Assembly (NCBI RefSeq): GCF_001468005.1 | Contig: NZ_LNYY01000019.1 | Location: forward strand, 1,201,958 to 1,265,957 | DNA: 64,000 nt | Source of the DNA: Legionella steelei | Lineage (GTDB): Bacteria; Pseudomonadota; Gammaproteobacteria; Legionellales; Legionellaceae | Direction: 5' to 3' | Shown: positions 8,968-19,366 of the stretch, in pieces | Numbering within the stretch: position 1 is the stretch's first letter | Layout of the letters: every line of letters begins with the position of its first letter | Notes under the pieces: generated by a model | Seen by the model: only the letters and a program-made list of their open reading frames with translations | Databases searched by the model: none | What the model was told of the DNA's origin: nothing | Made by a program: the position numbers and the translations under genes

Positions 8968-10162
8968 ACGGAATTATGTAATTGTTTATAGTTTGATCGC
9001 TGTCATGCGCAAATTAAAATTTACGATCAGGAAGTTGCGGGTAATCTTTTTTAACAGATTGGCCTTGGGGATATTGTTTTGCTTTGGAGTGCATGCAGAA
9101 TCGTCTACCGTACTCCAGACACAAAATAAGTTAAAGCAATTAGATGCACAAATTAACAGTCTCCAACAGACCTTAAACTCTGCTCATGACAAACGCGGTG
9201 TTTTAAATAAAGAATTATCGGAGACTGAAAAACAAATCGGTGAAGGAGTTCACAAACTGCACTCCATTCAAGAGGATATCAAAAACAAAGAAAATAAAAT
9301 TACTGACTTACAAAAACGCGTAAATCAGTTAAATCAACAACTGAGTACCCAACAACAATTATTAGCCAATCATGTTCGCGCTCGTTATCAAATGGGCGAA
9401 TATCAACCCCTTAAATTGCTACTTAACCAAGATGCTCCGAATAAAGTAAGTCGAATTTTAACCTATTATCAATATGTCGTTAAATCTCGGCAACAACTGA
9501 TTGAGAAAATAGATAATACGCGCGCGAGCCTAAGTGAGAGCAAAGAAAAACTGCGTACAGAGCTTAATGCAAACAAACAGCTCAAAACCGAGCTTACTCA
9601 GCATCAAGATCAACTCCAAAAAAATAAAAGTTATCATACTGCCCTGATTCAATCCTTGAATCATGAAATTCAAGATAAACAAAACACCTTGCGTGATGTA
9701 CGCAAAAATAAGGAGAATTTGGCACGATTACTTAAGTCATTGGCACAACAAAGTATTGCTCGAGAAGATAAATCCCTGCATCAGGCGAGCAGTCCATTTA
9801 GTCAGATGCGCAAAAAATTGCCGCTTCCAGTCCAGAGCCAGAGCCGATCGCTACGAAAAATGAACCAAGGAGTGACATTTTTTGCCGAAGAAGGAGCCGT
9901 GGTTACTGCCGTTTACCCAGGAAAAGTAGTATTTAGTGACTGGCTTAAAGGCTATGGGCTACTTATTATTATTGATCATGGACAGGGTTTTATGACCTTA
10001 TACGCTCATAATCAATCCTTATTCAAAAGTAAAGGTCAATATGTACGTCAAAATGAACAAATTGCAAATGTAGGTCATAGCGGCGGAATTAAACAAAACG
10101 GTCTATACTTTGAAATAAGACTAAGGGGAAAGGCGATTCCACCACTTAATTGGTTGTCATAA
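8960..10162 (+). CDS. envC: EnvC-type murein hydrolase activator (degenerate LytM/M23 protein)
   Basis: Predicted periplasmic activator of cell-division amidases. A basic N-terminal stretch and hydrophobic segment (ALGILFCFGVHA, about residues 34-45) form a signal region. A long coiled coil follows (about 50-275), then a C-terminal LytM/M23 fold (about 300-395). The zinc-binding residues of active M23 peptidases are not seen: the HxH segment before EIR reads GLYFEIR and the first His/Asp motif is absent, as in E. coli EnvC. It therefore probably activates rather than cuts. The start is uncertain; ATG 9005 would give a shorter basic leader. It overlaps gpmI and precedes ctpA. Confidence 0.88.
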   Translation: MNKRNYVIVYSLIAVMRKLKFTIRKLRVIFFNRLALGILFCFGVHAESSTVLQTQNKLKQLDAQINSLQQTLNSAHDKRGVLNKELSETEKQIGEGVHKLHSIQEDIKNKENKITDLQKRVNQLNQQLSTQQQLLANHVRARYQMGEYQPLKLLLNQDAPNKVSRILTYYQYVVKSRQQLIEKIDNTRASLSESKEKLRTELNANKQLKTELTQHQDQLQKNKSYHTALIQSLNHEIQDKQNTLRDVRKNKENLARLLKSLAQQSIAREDKSLHQASSPFSQMRKKLPLPVQSQSRSLRKMNQGVTFFAEEGAVVTAVYPGKVVFSDWLKGYGLLIIIDHGQGFMTLYAHNQSLFKSKGQYVRQNEQIANVGHSGGIKQNGLYFEIRLRGKAIPPLNWLS

Positions 10163-10248
10163 GTGAACCCTGGCACCTTAATTGCATTTCAATAATTATA
10201 ATAAAAGAAGATGGCTTATGTAGTAGCCTTGCATCTGAGGAGATCGCT

Positions 10249-11595
10249 ATGTTGATAAGAAAACTATATCCATCCACGCTTGCGATAGTATACGCTTTTA
10301 CTCTTATGTTACCTCTGACAGGCTTTGCAGATGATGAGGCGAATACGTCTACAAGCTCCAGTACCACTTCTAAAGCAGTTCCTTTAGAAGATGTTCAACG
10401 ATTTTCCAATGCAATAGGTGAAATTAAAAAATACTATGTCAAGCCTGTTGATGATAAAGAACTTTTCGATAATGCAATTCGCGGCATGCTCAATGGTCTT
10501 GACCCTCACTCAAGCTACTTGGATGAAGAAGAGTTTAAAGAGCTGCAAACATCAACTAGTGGTGAGTTTGGCGGCTTAGGATTAGAAGTGACCATGGAGG
10601 AAGGAGTTGTCAAAGTGGTTACTCCCCTGGTTGACACACCAGCATTTAAAGCCGGCATTAAATCTGGCGACTATATTATCAAATTAGGAAAAGAGTCTGT
10701 ACAAGGACTCTCGCTCAAAGATGCAGTCAACCTGATGCGCGGCAAAGCTGGAAGTACTATTCAATTGACGGTATTACGCAAAGGAGTGAACAAAGCGCTT
10801 ACTTTCGATCTAGTACGAGAAGTGATTCAAATTAAGAGCGTACAAAGCAAAATGCTCTCTCCAGGCTATGGTTATATCCGTTTAACTCAATTCCAAGCGT
10901 TAACTGGAAAGGATATGTTACAAGCCATTGATCGACTAAAACAACAATCTGGTGGAAATTTAAAAGGCCTGGTCCTGGATTTACGTAACAACCCAGGAGG
11001 CTTGCTTGATTCAGCCATTCAGGTTTCTGATGCATTCCTTGGTAAAGATAAGTCAGGTAAACCAGAAACAATCGTTTCAACTAAAGGACGTTTACCTGGT
11101 TCAGACTTTACCGCCTTATCCAAAGGCGAAGACGTTTTACATAATGCACCAATAGTTGTATTAATCAATAATGGTTCTGCATCTGCTGCTGAAATTGTAG
11201 CTGGAGCACTTAAAGACAATAAACGAGCTGTTATTCTAGGTACAACAAGTTTTGGTAAAGGCTCAGTGCAAACTGTATTACCTTTAGATGAAAAAACAGG
11301 GATTAAGTTAACTACGGCTCTTTATTACACTCCTTCTGGAACTTCAATTCAAGCCAAAGGGATTGTACCTGATATCGTAGTCAATGAGTTAGAAATTCCT
11401 AAAAATGCTCCTAAGTCCCCTGATCTTACTGGATTTAGTGAAGCAAACCTTAGTGGGCACTTACTCAATAAAAATAATGAGGGAAATGCCAAAGTCAAAA
11501 GCGCTAAAGCTCAAGTAGAGGATTTAATGCATAACGACTACCAACTTTACGCCGCTTTAACTGTCTTGGAAGGCATGTCATTAGCTAACAGATAA
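10249..11595 (+). CDS. ctpA: Carboxyl-terminal processing protease CtpA (S41 family)
   Basis: Periplasmic Ser/Lys protease that trims C-termini of exported proteins, often peptidoglycan hydrolases. From ATG 10249, preceded by GAGGAG, the product is 448 aa with signal peptide MLIRKLYPSTLAIVYAFTLM, cleaved near GFA-DDE. A PDZ domain (about residues 75-155) includes the GLGLEVTMEEG segment. The catalytic Ser lies in NNGSASAAEIVAGAL and the catalytic Lys in FGKGSVQTVLPL. A longer ORF from 10150 is rejected because it lacks a signal peptide at its front. gpmI-envC-ctpA is a conserved trio, and a good terminator follows. Confidence 0.94.
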   Translation: MLIRKLYPSTLAIVYAFTLMLPLTGFADDEANTSTSSSTTSKAVPLEDVQRFSNAIGEIKKYYVKPVDDKELFDNAIRGMLNGLDPHSSYLDEEEFKELQTSTSGEFGGLGLEVTMEEGVVKVVTPLVDTPAFKAGIKSGDYIIKLGKESVQGLSLKDAVNLMRGKAGSTIQLTVLRKGVNKALTFDLVREVIQIKSVQSKMLSPGYGYIRLTQFQALTGKDMLQAIDRLKQQSGGNLKGLVLDLRNNPGGLLDSAIQVSDAFLGKDKSGKPETIVSTKGRLPGSDFTALSKGEDVLHNAPIVVLINNGSASAAEIVAGALKDNKRAVILGTTSFGKGSVQTVLPLDEKTGIKLTTALYYTPSGTSIQAKGIVPDIVVNELEIPKNAPKSPDLTGFSEANLSGHLLNKNNEGNAKVKSAKAQVEDLMHNDYQLYAALTVLEGMSLANR

Positions 11596-11610
11596 TTATA
11601 CTTGTACACA

Positions 11611-11639
11611 AAAAGGAGCCTACTTAGGCTCCTTTTTTT
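11611..11639 (+). terminator. Rho-independent terminator of ctpA
   Basis: AAAAGGAGCC and GGCTCCTTTT form a 10-bp stem with a TACTTA loop, followed by a run of T. It starts 15 bp after the ctpA stop and closes the gpmI-envC-ctpA unit. Confidence 0.92.
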
Positions 11640-11686
11640 AGCTTGTAGCACTCACCTTAGCTTGATTCATTATTCAATCATCTTAA

Positions 11687-11708
11687 TCCCGGTTGCTTGC
11701 AACCGGGA
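11687..11708. repeat. Near-perfect 22-bp palindrome
   Basis: TCCCGGTTGC and GCAACCGGGA are perfect 10-bp arms separated by TT. It lies between convergent ends (ctpA and the binding-like protein). No T-run follows on the minus strand, so it is either a weak terminator stem for the minus-strand gene or a dispersed palindrome. Confidence 0.55.
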
Positions 11709-11734
11709 ATGGAACACGTTTGAATATCATAAAA

Positions 11735-12484
11735 TCAGGCGGTAAGGGTCTGTTTCTTATAAGAAACCCCATTTTTACCCAAGTTAAATCTACCCATTAC
11801 TCCTGTTCCTGGATCAAGCGCCAAAAGATGTGATGCAACTACCTGGCTAGAAAAATCAGAATGAGTCTTCATAGCAAGCACCGCGCTATTATGAATCATA
11901 TGAAATATATCAAAAGCATAACCTGCTTCGCTCACTGGATGACTGAAATATTCCTGTTTAAATTGAGCAATAAACTCTGGTTTTAATGAGTGAGTCAAAA
12001 CAGCAGCTTGTTTGTGGTTGGGGCTTTGTGCTAAGAAATTATTTTTCCCATCAGCAATTATCGAATCATCGGTCAGACAAAAATGAATAAGATTATTTCT
12101 TTTTGCTAAAGGTGCAACTAAAGACCCACTATCAGCACCCTCAGTTATCAGTACATTAATGTGGTGTGCATCAATAAATTTTTGCAAGGTTTTTGCTGTA
12201 TTCGCAGTATTTGGCATTTTATCTAGAGTATAAAATTCATAATTAATATCTGAGGATTTAAGTTGATCACGTGCAATTTCCATTGCTCCTAACATATTTC
12301 TACCAATAAAAGCAGATTCACTAGAAAAAGGGGCATAAATACCAACATTGATTGTCATCTTGGTTTTATTTGTAGAGTCACTGATGTTAGATGCAGCGTC
12401 GCAAAAACCTGTCATTAGTGATAAGAAAAAAGTACCCAAAATAGCGGCATAAAATTTTGATAAAAAATGGTTCATATTCATCAT
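11735..12484 (-). CDS. Shortened type I periplasmic binding-like protein
   Basis: Exported protein of 249 aa resembling the branched-chain amino-acid receptor (LivJ/LivK, Peripla_BP_6) fold. A signal peptide occupies about residues 1-31. The N-terminal lobe is clear: INVGIYAPFSSESAFIGRN, then a DAHHINVLITEG strand and SLVAPLAKRNNLI. After about residue 165 the sequence jumps directly to a segment typical of the receptor C-terminus (FIAQFKQEY, then AGYAFDIFHMIHNSAVLAM). Roughly 100-150 residues of the usual 350-380 aa protein, mostly lobe 2, are missing in frame. No transporter genes are adjacent. It could be a reduced receptor, a degraded gene or a repurposed exported protein. Confidence 0.7.
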   Translation of the reverse strand: MMNMNHFLSKFYAAILGTFFLSLMTGFCDAASNISDSTNKTKMTINVGIYAPFSSESAFIGRNMLGAMEIARDQLKSSDINYEFYTLDKMPNTANTAKTLQKFIDAHHINVLITEGADSGSLVAPLAKRNNLIHFCLTDDSIIADGKNNFLAQSPNHKQAAVLTHSLKPEFIAQFKQEYFSHPVSEAGYAFDIFHMIHNSAVLAMKTHSDFSSQVVASHLLALDPGTGVMGRFNLGKNGVSYKKQTLTA

Positions 12485-12674
12485 CCTAATTGATTAGACT
12501 CTCTTGCTCTTCCATTCAAAGGATTGCTGAGTTCTTTGCTCCTCCCACTGCGCTACTCTAGATGCGCACGAGTAGTTTTGAAGCAGGAATTATTTTGATA
12601 GCTACCTAAGAATAGTAAAATCATTTTGCTATGAATGGAATCTAAATACAATGGTTGGGATTTAATAATAATTA

Positions 12675-12691
12675 TGCGATAATCATTCGCA
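12675..12691. promoter_or_regulatory. Operator-like 17-bp inverted repeat before the exported adenosine deaminase
   Basis: TGCGA and TCGCA arms flank TAATCAT. It falls between a possible -35 (TTATGC, 12672) and -10 (TGATAT, 12695-12700), just before the ATG at 12714. It contains GATAATCATT, half of a Fur-box consensus, but the other half does not match, so no regulator is assigned. Confidence 0.3.
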
Positions 12692-12713
12692 AAGTGATAT
12701 TTTTTAGAAAATA

Positions 12714-14198
12714 ATGAACTATATTAAATCAATTTTCGTTCTGAGCAGCCTCTTTTTTTTCTCTTTTGCACAAGCTAATGTTCAATCACATTTTAATCAA
12801 ATAAAAAATGATCCGAATTCCTTATATACGTTTTTTAAGAGCATGCCTAAAGGTGGGGAGTTGCATTACCACTTATCGGGAGGTGCATACCCTGAAATCA
12901 TGCTGGAACTAACATCTAAAGATAATTATTGCTTGAATACAACCACTTGGACGGCCAGTAAAAATCCTTCTGTTTGCAAAGGCGTGGAAACAAAAGATCT
13001 GTTTAATCATCCCGACCTCTATGCAAACGCGATAAAAAGTTGGTCTATGAAAGATTTTGTTCCAGGAAAAGAATCCGGCCACGATCATTTTTTCAATTCA
13101 TTCTACAAATTCAATGCCATAGTCGCTGATCATCAGCCTGAATTACTTGCATCAGTAATGCAAACTGCAGCACTACAAAATGAACACTATATGGAAGTAA
13201 TGATTTTACCTGATAATGCGCATTCACTCAGTTTTGGCGATATGCTCAAGGACACGACTTCATTTAGCCAAAAAAGAAAGCTTCTCTTAGCAAACCCAGA
13301 CTTTCAAAATAATGTCAATTTTACGGCAATAGAATCAAATCGTATTTTACAACAAGCACACCAAGAACTCGGTTGTGAAAGCAATCCAGAAAAGAAAGTC
13401 TGCCAAGTAAAAATTAAATTTCTATACTATTCACTTCGAGAACAATCTTCAGACAACCTGTTTGCACAAACACTGAATGCGTTTGAGGCAGCAGCCCAAT
13501 CTATAAAAAATAAGGGTGCTCTTGTTGGTGTTAATTTAGTACAACCAGAAGATGGCATTATTTCTTTACGTGACTATCGTAAACAAATGCAAATATACCA
13601 ATACTTACATAAGGTGTACCCACAAGTTAATATTGCCTTACATGCTGGGGAACTAACCCAAGAAATTGTTACTCCAGAGGATTTGGAATATCACATTCAT
13701 GACGCACTCTTTACTGGCCAAGCCCAAAGAATTGGACATGGAGTGGATATTGCCCAAGAGCATAATGCAAAAAAAACCTTAGACCACATGGCAAAGCATC
13801 ATAAAGCGGTAGAAATTAACCTCATCAGTAATTTAAAAATATTACAAGTCTCTGGTACAAAGCATCCTTTGAATTTTTATCTTAAGCACGATGTCCCAGT
13901 TGTATTGTCTACCGATGATGAGGGTATTTTACGCACCAATTTAACCCAGCAATATGTAGAAGCTGTATTAAACCATGGCTTAGATTACCAAACATTAAAA
14001 CAAATCAATAGGAATGCACTAACCTATTCGTTTTTACCTGGAAAAAGTATTTGGTCTGATGCAAAAAATGCCGAATTGACTCATGACTGCCAAGATTTAG
14101 AAAGCGATAGTTGCCAGCAATTCATCAAAACCAGCGAGAAAGCCCAACTACAGAGGGAATTAGAACAACAACTGCATGCATTTGAAAATAAATTTTAA
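12714..14198 (+). CDS. Exported adenosine deaminase-family protein
   Basis: Predicted metal-dependent deaminase acting on adenosine or a related nucleoside outside the cytoplasm. The protein has 494 aa. A signal peptide (MNYIKSIFVLSSLFFFSFAQ, cleaved near AQA-NV) precedes the amidohydrolase barrel. Metal-site motifs are present: HYH at 51-53 in GGELHYHLSGG, HAGEL, RIGHGVD and STDDEG. It is longer than cytosolic Add (324 aa at 57368) and resembles the secreted ADA/ADGF-like branch. Six cysteines fall in three close pairs (C-x14-C, C-x8-C, C-x7-C), consistent with disulfides in an exported protein. It is transcribed alone, divergent from the binding-like gene. Confidence 0.85.
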   Translation: MNYIKSIFVLSSLFFFSFAQANVQSHFNQIKNDPNSLYTFFKSMPKGGELHYHLSGGAYPEIMLELTSKDNYCLNTTTWTASKNPSVCKGVETKDLFNHPDLYANAIKSWSMKDFVPGKESGHDHFFNSFYKFNAIVADHQPELLASVMQTAALQNEHYMEVMILPDNAHSLSFGDMLKDTTSFSQKRKLLLANPDFQNNVNFTAIESNRILQQAHQELGCESNPEKKVCQVKIKFLYYSLREQSSDNLFAQTLNAFEAAAQSIKNKGALVGVNLVQPEDGIISLRDYRKQMQIYQYLHKVYPQVNIALHAGELTQEIVTPEDLEYHIHDALFTGQAQRIGHGVDIAQEHNAKKTLDHMAKHHKAVEINLISNLKILQVSGTKHPLNFYLKHDVPVVLSTDDEGILRTNLTQQYVEAVLNHGLDYQTLKQINRNALTYSFLPGKSIWSDAKNAELTHDCQDLESDSCQQFIKTSEKAQLQRELEQQLHAFENKF

Positions 14199-14236
14199 TA
14201 GTTCCGTTCACCCAAGCTACAACACAGCATGTTTAG

Positions 14237-14358
14237 GTCGGGCCTTGGCTCGACAATTCCTTGTGATTAGTAGGTTTATGCAAATAAAAGATTGGGTTGG
14301 TTAACACACTGCGCTCGGGTCACTTCAGAGCAATTACATTGTCGGGCCAAAGCCCGAC
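14237..14358. repeat. Pair of related GTCGGGC palindromes
   Basis: Two hairpins of one type lie in the 215-bp gap between convergent genes. The first is GTCGGGC-cttg-GCTCGAC (14237-14254, one mismatch). The second is GTCGGGC-caaa-GCCCGAC (14341-14358, perfect). Their similarity and 87-bp spacing suggest a REP-like unit; neither has a T-run. Confidence 0.55.
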
Positions 14359-14413
14359 CTGCTACCTTGTTATCCTTCCAAATATGCAGACTATTTATTG
14401 AAACCGGTACGAA

Positions 14414-15721
<1,308 letters not shown>

Positions 15722-15835
15722 TTAAATTTGCAAATGCTATTCGCAGCTAAAACTGAGAACTTCAGAACCCAATTTCAACACAATTTATAACTACACATTC
15801 TACCCGATTCCATATTGACACATCTTAAATGAAAA

Positions 15836-15887
15836 ACATCCTGAAAAAGCGCTCTTATAACCATGGCCCTTTTTCAGAATGTTTTTT
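15836..15887. terminator. Bidirectional hairpin terminator between hflC and purA
   Basis: Fourteen-base arms (ACATCCTGAAAAAG and CTTTTTCAGAATGT, one mismatch) enclose a 19-base loop. TTTTTT follows on the plus strand and TTTTTC on the minus strand. On the minus strand it would end the hflKC transcript before purA. Confidence 0.75.
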
Positions 15888-15966
15888 GTTCAAGCTGCCT
15901 ACAAATATAGGCATTTCTCCAAGATTTGGTATAGAGGTGAATAGTTACCAAAACTCGACATTATAG

Positions 15967-16881
15967 TTACTTTTTAGCAGGTACACCATCATTTTTTGGT
16001 GTGGATTGCTTAAAATAATCGAAAAATGCGCTACTTTGATCCAACACTAAAATGTCTTTTCTACTTTTAAAACTCCCTTCATATGCAAGCAAACTACGAT
16101 ATAAAGCAAAAAAATCTTTATTTTTACCGTAGGCATCAGTGTAAATAGACGCCGCCTGTGCTTGCCCAACAGCTCGTACTTTTTGTGCATTACTACGCGT
16201 TTTTGCCAACAAAACCATAACATCAGCATCTGCCTTAGCTTTTATCTCTTCAGCAGCCGCTTGGCCATCAGCTCGATGTTTGTTCGCAATTTTTTGCATA
16301 TCCGCCCGCATACGTTGATAAATCGCATTACTGGTATTGGCCGGTAATTCGATTCCTTTAATACGCACATCAACCACGTTAATACCTAATCCACCAGCTT
16401 GTTTTTGAGCAGCTTTACGCAGTAATTCCATAACATCATCACGCCCACCCGATACTACTTCTGGAATAGTACGTTTACCAAACTGGGCACGTAATAAGGT
16501 GTTTAATTGTTGCTCTAGTAATGTTTCTGCTTTAAATTCATTACCGCCTGTAGATTTAAAATATTGAGCCAAATCAGTAATATGCCATTTAACATAATAG
16601 TCGACCATGACATCCTTTTTTTCTTTGGTCACAATACGAGTCGACTTGATATCCATAGTTTGAATACGCGTATCAAAAATGCGTACGTTTTCGATAAATG
16701 GTATTTTAAAATGCAATCCAGGATTCAATACTTTAACCTTATCAGTCAACTCATCATTAACTAAACGGCCTAAACGCAAAAGAATTCCTTGCTGACCTTG
16801 GGTTATAGTAAAGACACTAGTCAATAAAAATAGAAGTAGTAAAAAGATCAAAATACCAAGAGTTCTACCGGTAGTTTTCAT
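15967..16881 (-). CDS. hflC: FtsH modulator HflC
   Basis: SPFH/band-7 membrane protein that forms a cage with HflK around the FtsH protease and tunes membrane-protein turnover. The protein has 304 aa. One N-terminal membrane helix (about residues 7-27, LGILIFLLLLFLLTSVF) is followed by the band-7 domain and a helical C-terminus rich in Ala and charged residues (AAEEIKAKADADVM). It begins 2 bp after the hflK stop, so the two are co-translated. The hfq and hflX genes that often precede hflK are not here. Confidence 0.95.
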   Translation of the reverse strand: MKTTGRTLGILIFLLLLFLLTSVFTITQGQQGILLRLGRLVNDELTDKVKVLNPGLHFKIPFIENVRIFDTRIQTMDIKSTRIVTKEKKDVMVDYYVKWHITDLAQYFKSTGGNEFKAETLLEQQLNTLLRAQFGKRTIPEVVSGGRDDVMELLRKAAQKQAGGLGINVVDVRIKGIELPANTSNAIYQRMRADMQKIANKHRADGQAAAEEIKAKADADVMVLLAKTRSNAQKVRAVGQAQAASIYTDAYGKNKDFFALYRSLLAYEGSFKSRKDILVLDQSSAFFDYFKQSTPKNDGVPAKK

Positions 16882-16883
16882 TG

Positions 16884-18023
16884 TTAATTTCTCCCTTGTC
16901 GATAAACAGGTCTGGTGAACTCACGACCATCGACCAAGTTTTCTGTCTCGTTGGATTCATCACTTTCCGCTTTGCTATTTTTTGCGGTCTCTGTTGGAAA
17001 ACCCGAGGTCTTTTCAAATAGCTTATCTAAAGGGAGATACAGCAAATTCCCTGATTTACTATCAACAATGATTGTACTACTACTGCTTATCACTTTTTGC
17101 ATCGTTTCCAAATACATACGTTCCGCCATAATCTTTGGCGCTGCAGTAAATTGAGGCAATAAAGCCAAAAACGCAGAAACTTCCCCTTGAGCATTCAATA
17201 CAAGTTGCTTGGAATAGGCTTCAGCTTCTTGTTGGATACGACTCGCTTTTCCTTCTGCAATCGGAACTACTTTCGCCGCATAAGCAAGAGCTTGTTCTTT
17301 AAAGCGTTTTTCATCTTCTTGTGCTTTAATTGCATCGTCGAAGGCATCTTGTACACTTTCAGGTGCACGAGCTGGCTGTGGCGCGACATTAACGATAAAA
17401 ATACCGGTTTTATATAAATCCAGTGTTTTTATCAAAGTCTCTTGAACTTGGTTGCCCCAAACCTCTCGCCCTTCAGTAATCATTTGATCCAATGTAGTCG
17501 TCCCTACAACTTGTCTCAGCGCACTGGAAGTCGCTTGTTGTAAACTTTCCTCAGGATTAGCAACATTAAATAAATATTCGTTCAGATCACCAATGCGATA
17601 TTGTACAGCCAAAGACACCGACACCAGATTTTCATCACTAGTAAGCATTTGTGCGGAGTAAGAATAATCCAACACTCGGTCAACATTCATGATAATTTTG
17701 GAAGAAATAATTCGTGGTATCCAATGTGGCCCTGGACCTACCGTTTCCACATATTTACCAAAGCGAAGAATCACTGCTTGCTCCGCAGGATCGACAATAA
17801 AGACACCAGACAATACCCACAAAATAAAAGCAAGCAAAATAACTATAGTAGTTATTAAACCACCATTCGATTTTTTGGAAGGCTCATTACCCACTTTATT
17901 GGAACCTCCAAATAACATTTTCTTCAATTTGTCATGAACGCGTTTAAACGCTTCATCCAAATCTGGAGGTTGATTTTTACCCTTCCAGGGATCTTTGCCT
18001 TTGTCCGGCTCATTCCACCCCAT
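16884..18023 (-). CDS. hflK: FtsH modulator HflK
   Basis: Partner of HflC in the FtsH-HflKC complex of the inner membrane. The protein has 379 aa. A cytoplasmic N-terminus rich in Gly/Asp/Lys (MGWNEPDKGKDPWKGKNQPP) precedes one membrane helix (about residues 54-77) and a band-7 domain with VDPAEQAVILRFGKYVETV. The C-terminal region has a variable acidic tail. First gene of the hflKC pair; 199 bp separate it from the unrelated racemase-fold gene upstream. Confidence 0.95.
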   Translation of the reverse strand: MGWNEPDKGKDPWKGKNQPPDLDEAFKRVHDKLKKMLFGGSNKVGNEPSKKSNGGLITTIVILLAFILWVLSGVFIVDPAEQAVILRFGKYVETVGPGPHWIPRIISSKIIMNVDRVLDYSYSAQMLTSDENLVSVSLAVQYRIGDLNEYLFNVANPEESLQQATSSALRQVVGTTTLDQMITEGREVWGNQVQETLIKTLDLYKTGIFIVNVAPQPARAPESVQDAFDDAIKAQEDEKRFKEQALAYAAKVVPIAEGKASRIQQEAEAYSKQLVLNAQGEVSAFLALLPQFTAAPKIMAERMYLETMQKVISSSSTIIVDSKSGNLLYLPLDKLFEKTSGFPTETAKNSKAESDESNETENLVDGREFTRPVYRQGRN

Positions 18024-18222
18024 GTACTACTCTCCCGGAGAATTTTAAGAAAATTAGAATTCTATGGGGTATATGAAGTTTAAGCAAGTTCTCATGCTGT
18101 AATTAGCTCAATCCAAATTTTTAGTATTCCCCATAAAGTTGGCATTTCTTAGGCAGTTCATACTAAGAGAATAGGATACTTACCTGGCTTAGATCGGTTA
18201 TAAAATAGCAATTTATGAGTTT

Positions 18223-19347
18223 CTACTGACATTTTCCTCGAAGATCAATATCCCAGACATCAACTACAATATCATTCTCAGTAATAAAAAATTGATCAAA
18301 TAAATTAATGGTTGGGTCGCAATGAGGAACAACCAGTTCTAAAACTTCACCATAAGCAGGTAGTTGAGCTCCAGGTACTGCAGTCACTTTACCGTGCTCA
18401 TCACCAAATCCACCCCAATCATATTCCAATCCCTGATGGCTGATAATTTGCGGTTTATGATGATCCACATAAATGGATTTTGTACCTGCATCAACGGTAA
18501 CATGTTCTGTTCTATTGTTACTGATAACCGTGGTCAAAAGAGTCATTGCCGGCTTAAAAGTGTTAAATCGCCGCTCATTACTTTTCGAGCCAATCACTGT
18601 ATATTGCACATCCATAACGGTATACGAACCCGGTTGAATCTCTGTTACTGCAGTCGCCTCAACATCAATATCATAAGTTCCTGTTCCACTTCCTGTTAAT
18701 ATGGGACAATTAAGCCCCTTTTCCCGTAGATTTTTTACAAGATCACTCGCCATTTGCATGGTCTGTAATGATTTGCTTTTTCGTTCGCTAAACGAGGCTA
18801 TGTGTTGTAAATTACCTGCATAACATTGAACTCCCATCAACTTTAACCAAGGTAACTGCTGCAGTTCTAGAGCAAAATTTAAGACGTCCTCTGGTTTAAC
18901 TCCAGTACGTCCAATCCCTGGATCCACATCAACTAACACATTGATCACTTTTTTATTGAGCATACCTGCTTCATTCAAAGCAATCATATTTTCTCTATTA
19001 TCGACAACCACCAAAGTAGAAGAGGCTTTTTCCAGGCAGGAAATAAGCTTAGAAATCTTATTCTTTGTGACAATTGGTGAGGTAATCAGTATATTGGCTA
19101 TCCCATTTTGAATAAGAACTTCAGCCTCTGAAATTTTCGCAACGCTGACACCTATTGCACCATACTCGACCTGTAAGTGAGCTAATTTGGAGCATTTATG
19201 GGTTTTACAATGCGGTCTGATATTTATATTCGTTGCAATAGAATGCTGTCTCATAACCTCTAAATTAGATTTTAGGATGTTTTTATCAATGACTAAGCAG
19301 GGAGTATCCAACTCTGTTTTTTTTAATCCCACAGTTGCTTTTGGCAT
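18223..19347 (-). CDS. D-threonine aldolase / D-serine dehydratase-like PLP enzyme
   Basis: Alanine-racemase-fold (type III) PLP enzyme acting on a D-hydroxy amino acid, either as D-threonine aldolase or DSD1-type dehydratase. The protein has 374 aa. The PLP lysine lies in RPHCKTHK after the N-terminal ELDTPCLVID motif. Gly-rich phosphate-binding LTGSGTGTYDID follows. The metal-site His-x-Asp pair is in VVPHCDPTINL near the C-terminus. GAGGA lies before the ATG. It is 19 bp downstream of a LysE-family exporter, so the pair may detoxify and export amino acids. The exact substrate is not readable from sequence. Confidence 0.83.
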   Translation of the reverse strand: MPKATVGLKKTELDTPCLVIDKNILKSNLEVMRQHSIATNINIRPHCKTHKCSKLAHLQVEYGAIGVSVAKISEAEVLIQNGIANILITSPIVTKNKISKLISCLEKASSTLVVVDNRENMIALNEAGMLNKKVINVLVDVDPGIGRTGVKPEDVLNFALELQQLPWLKLMGVQCYAGNLQHIASFSERKSKSLQTMQMASDLVKNLREKGLNCPILTGSGTGTYDIDVEATAVTEIQPGSYTVMDVQYTVIGSKSNERRFNTFKPAMTLLTTVISNNRTEHVTVDAGTKSIYVDHHKPQIISHQGLEYDWGGFGDEHGKVTAVPGAQLPAYGEVLELVVPHCDPTINLFDQFFITENDIVVDVWDIDLRGKCQ

Positions 19348-19366
19348 TTTATTCCTCTGAAAAAAA

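Noticed and set aside
12670-12691. Fur box before the exported adenosine deaminase
   Set aside because: Only the half GATAATCATT matches the consensus; the other half does not, and the gene has no iron link.
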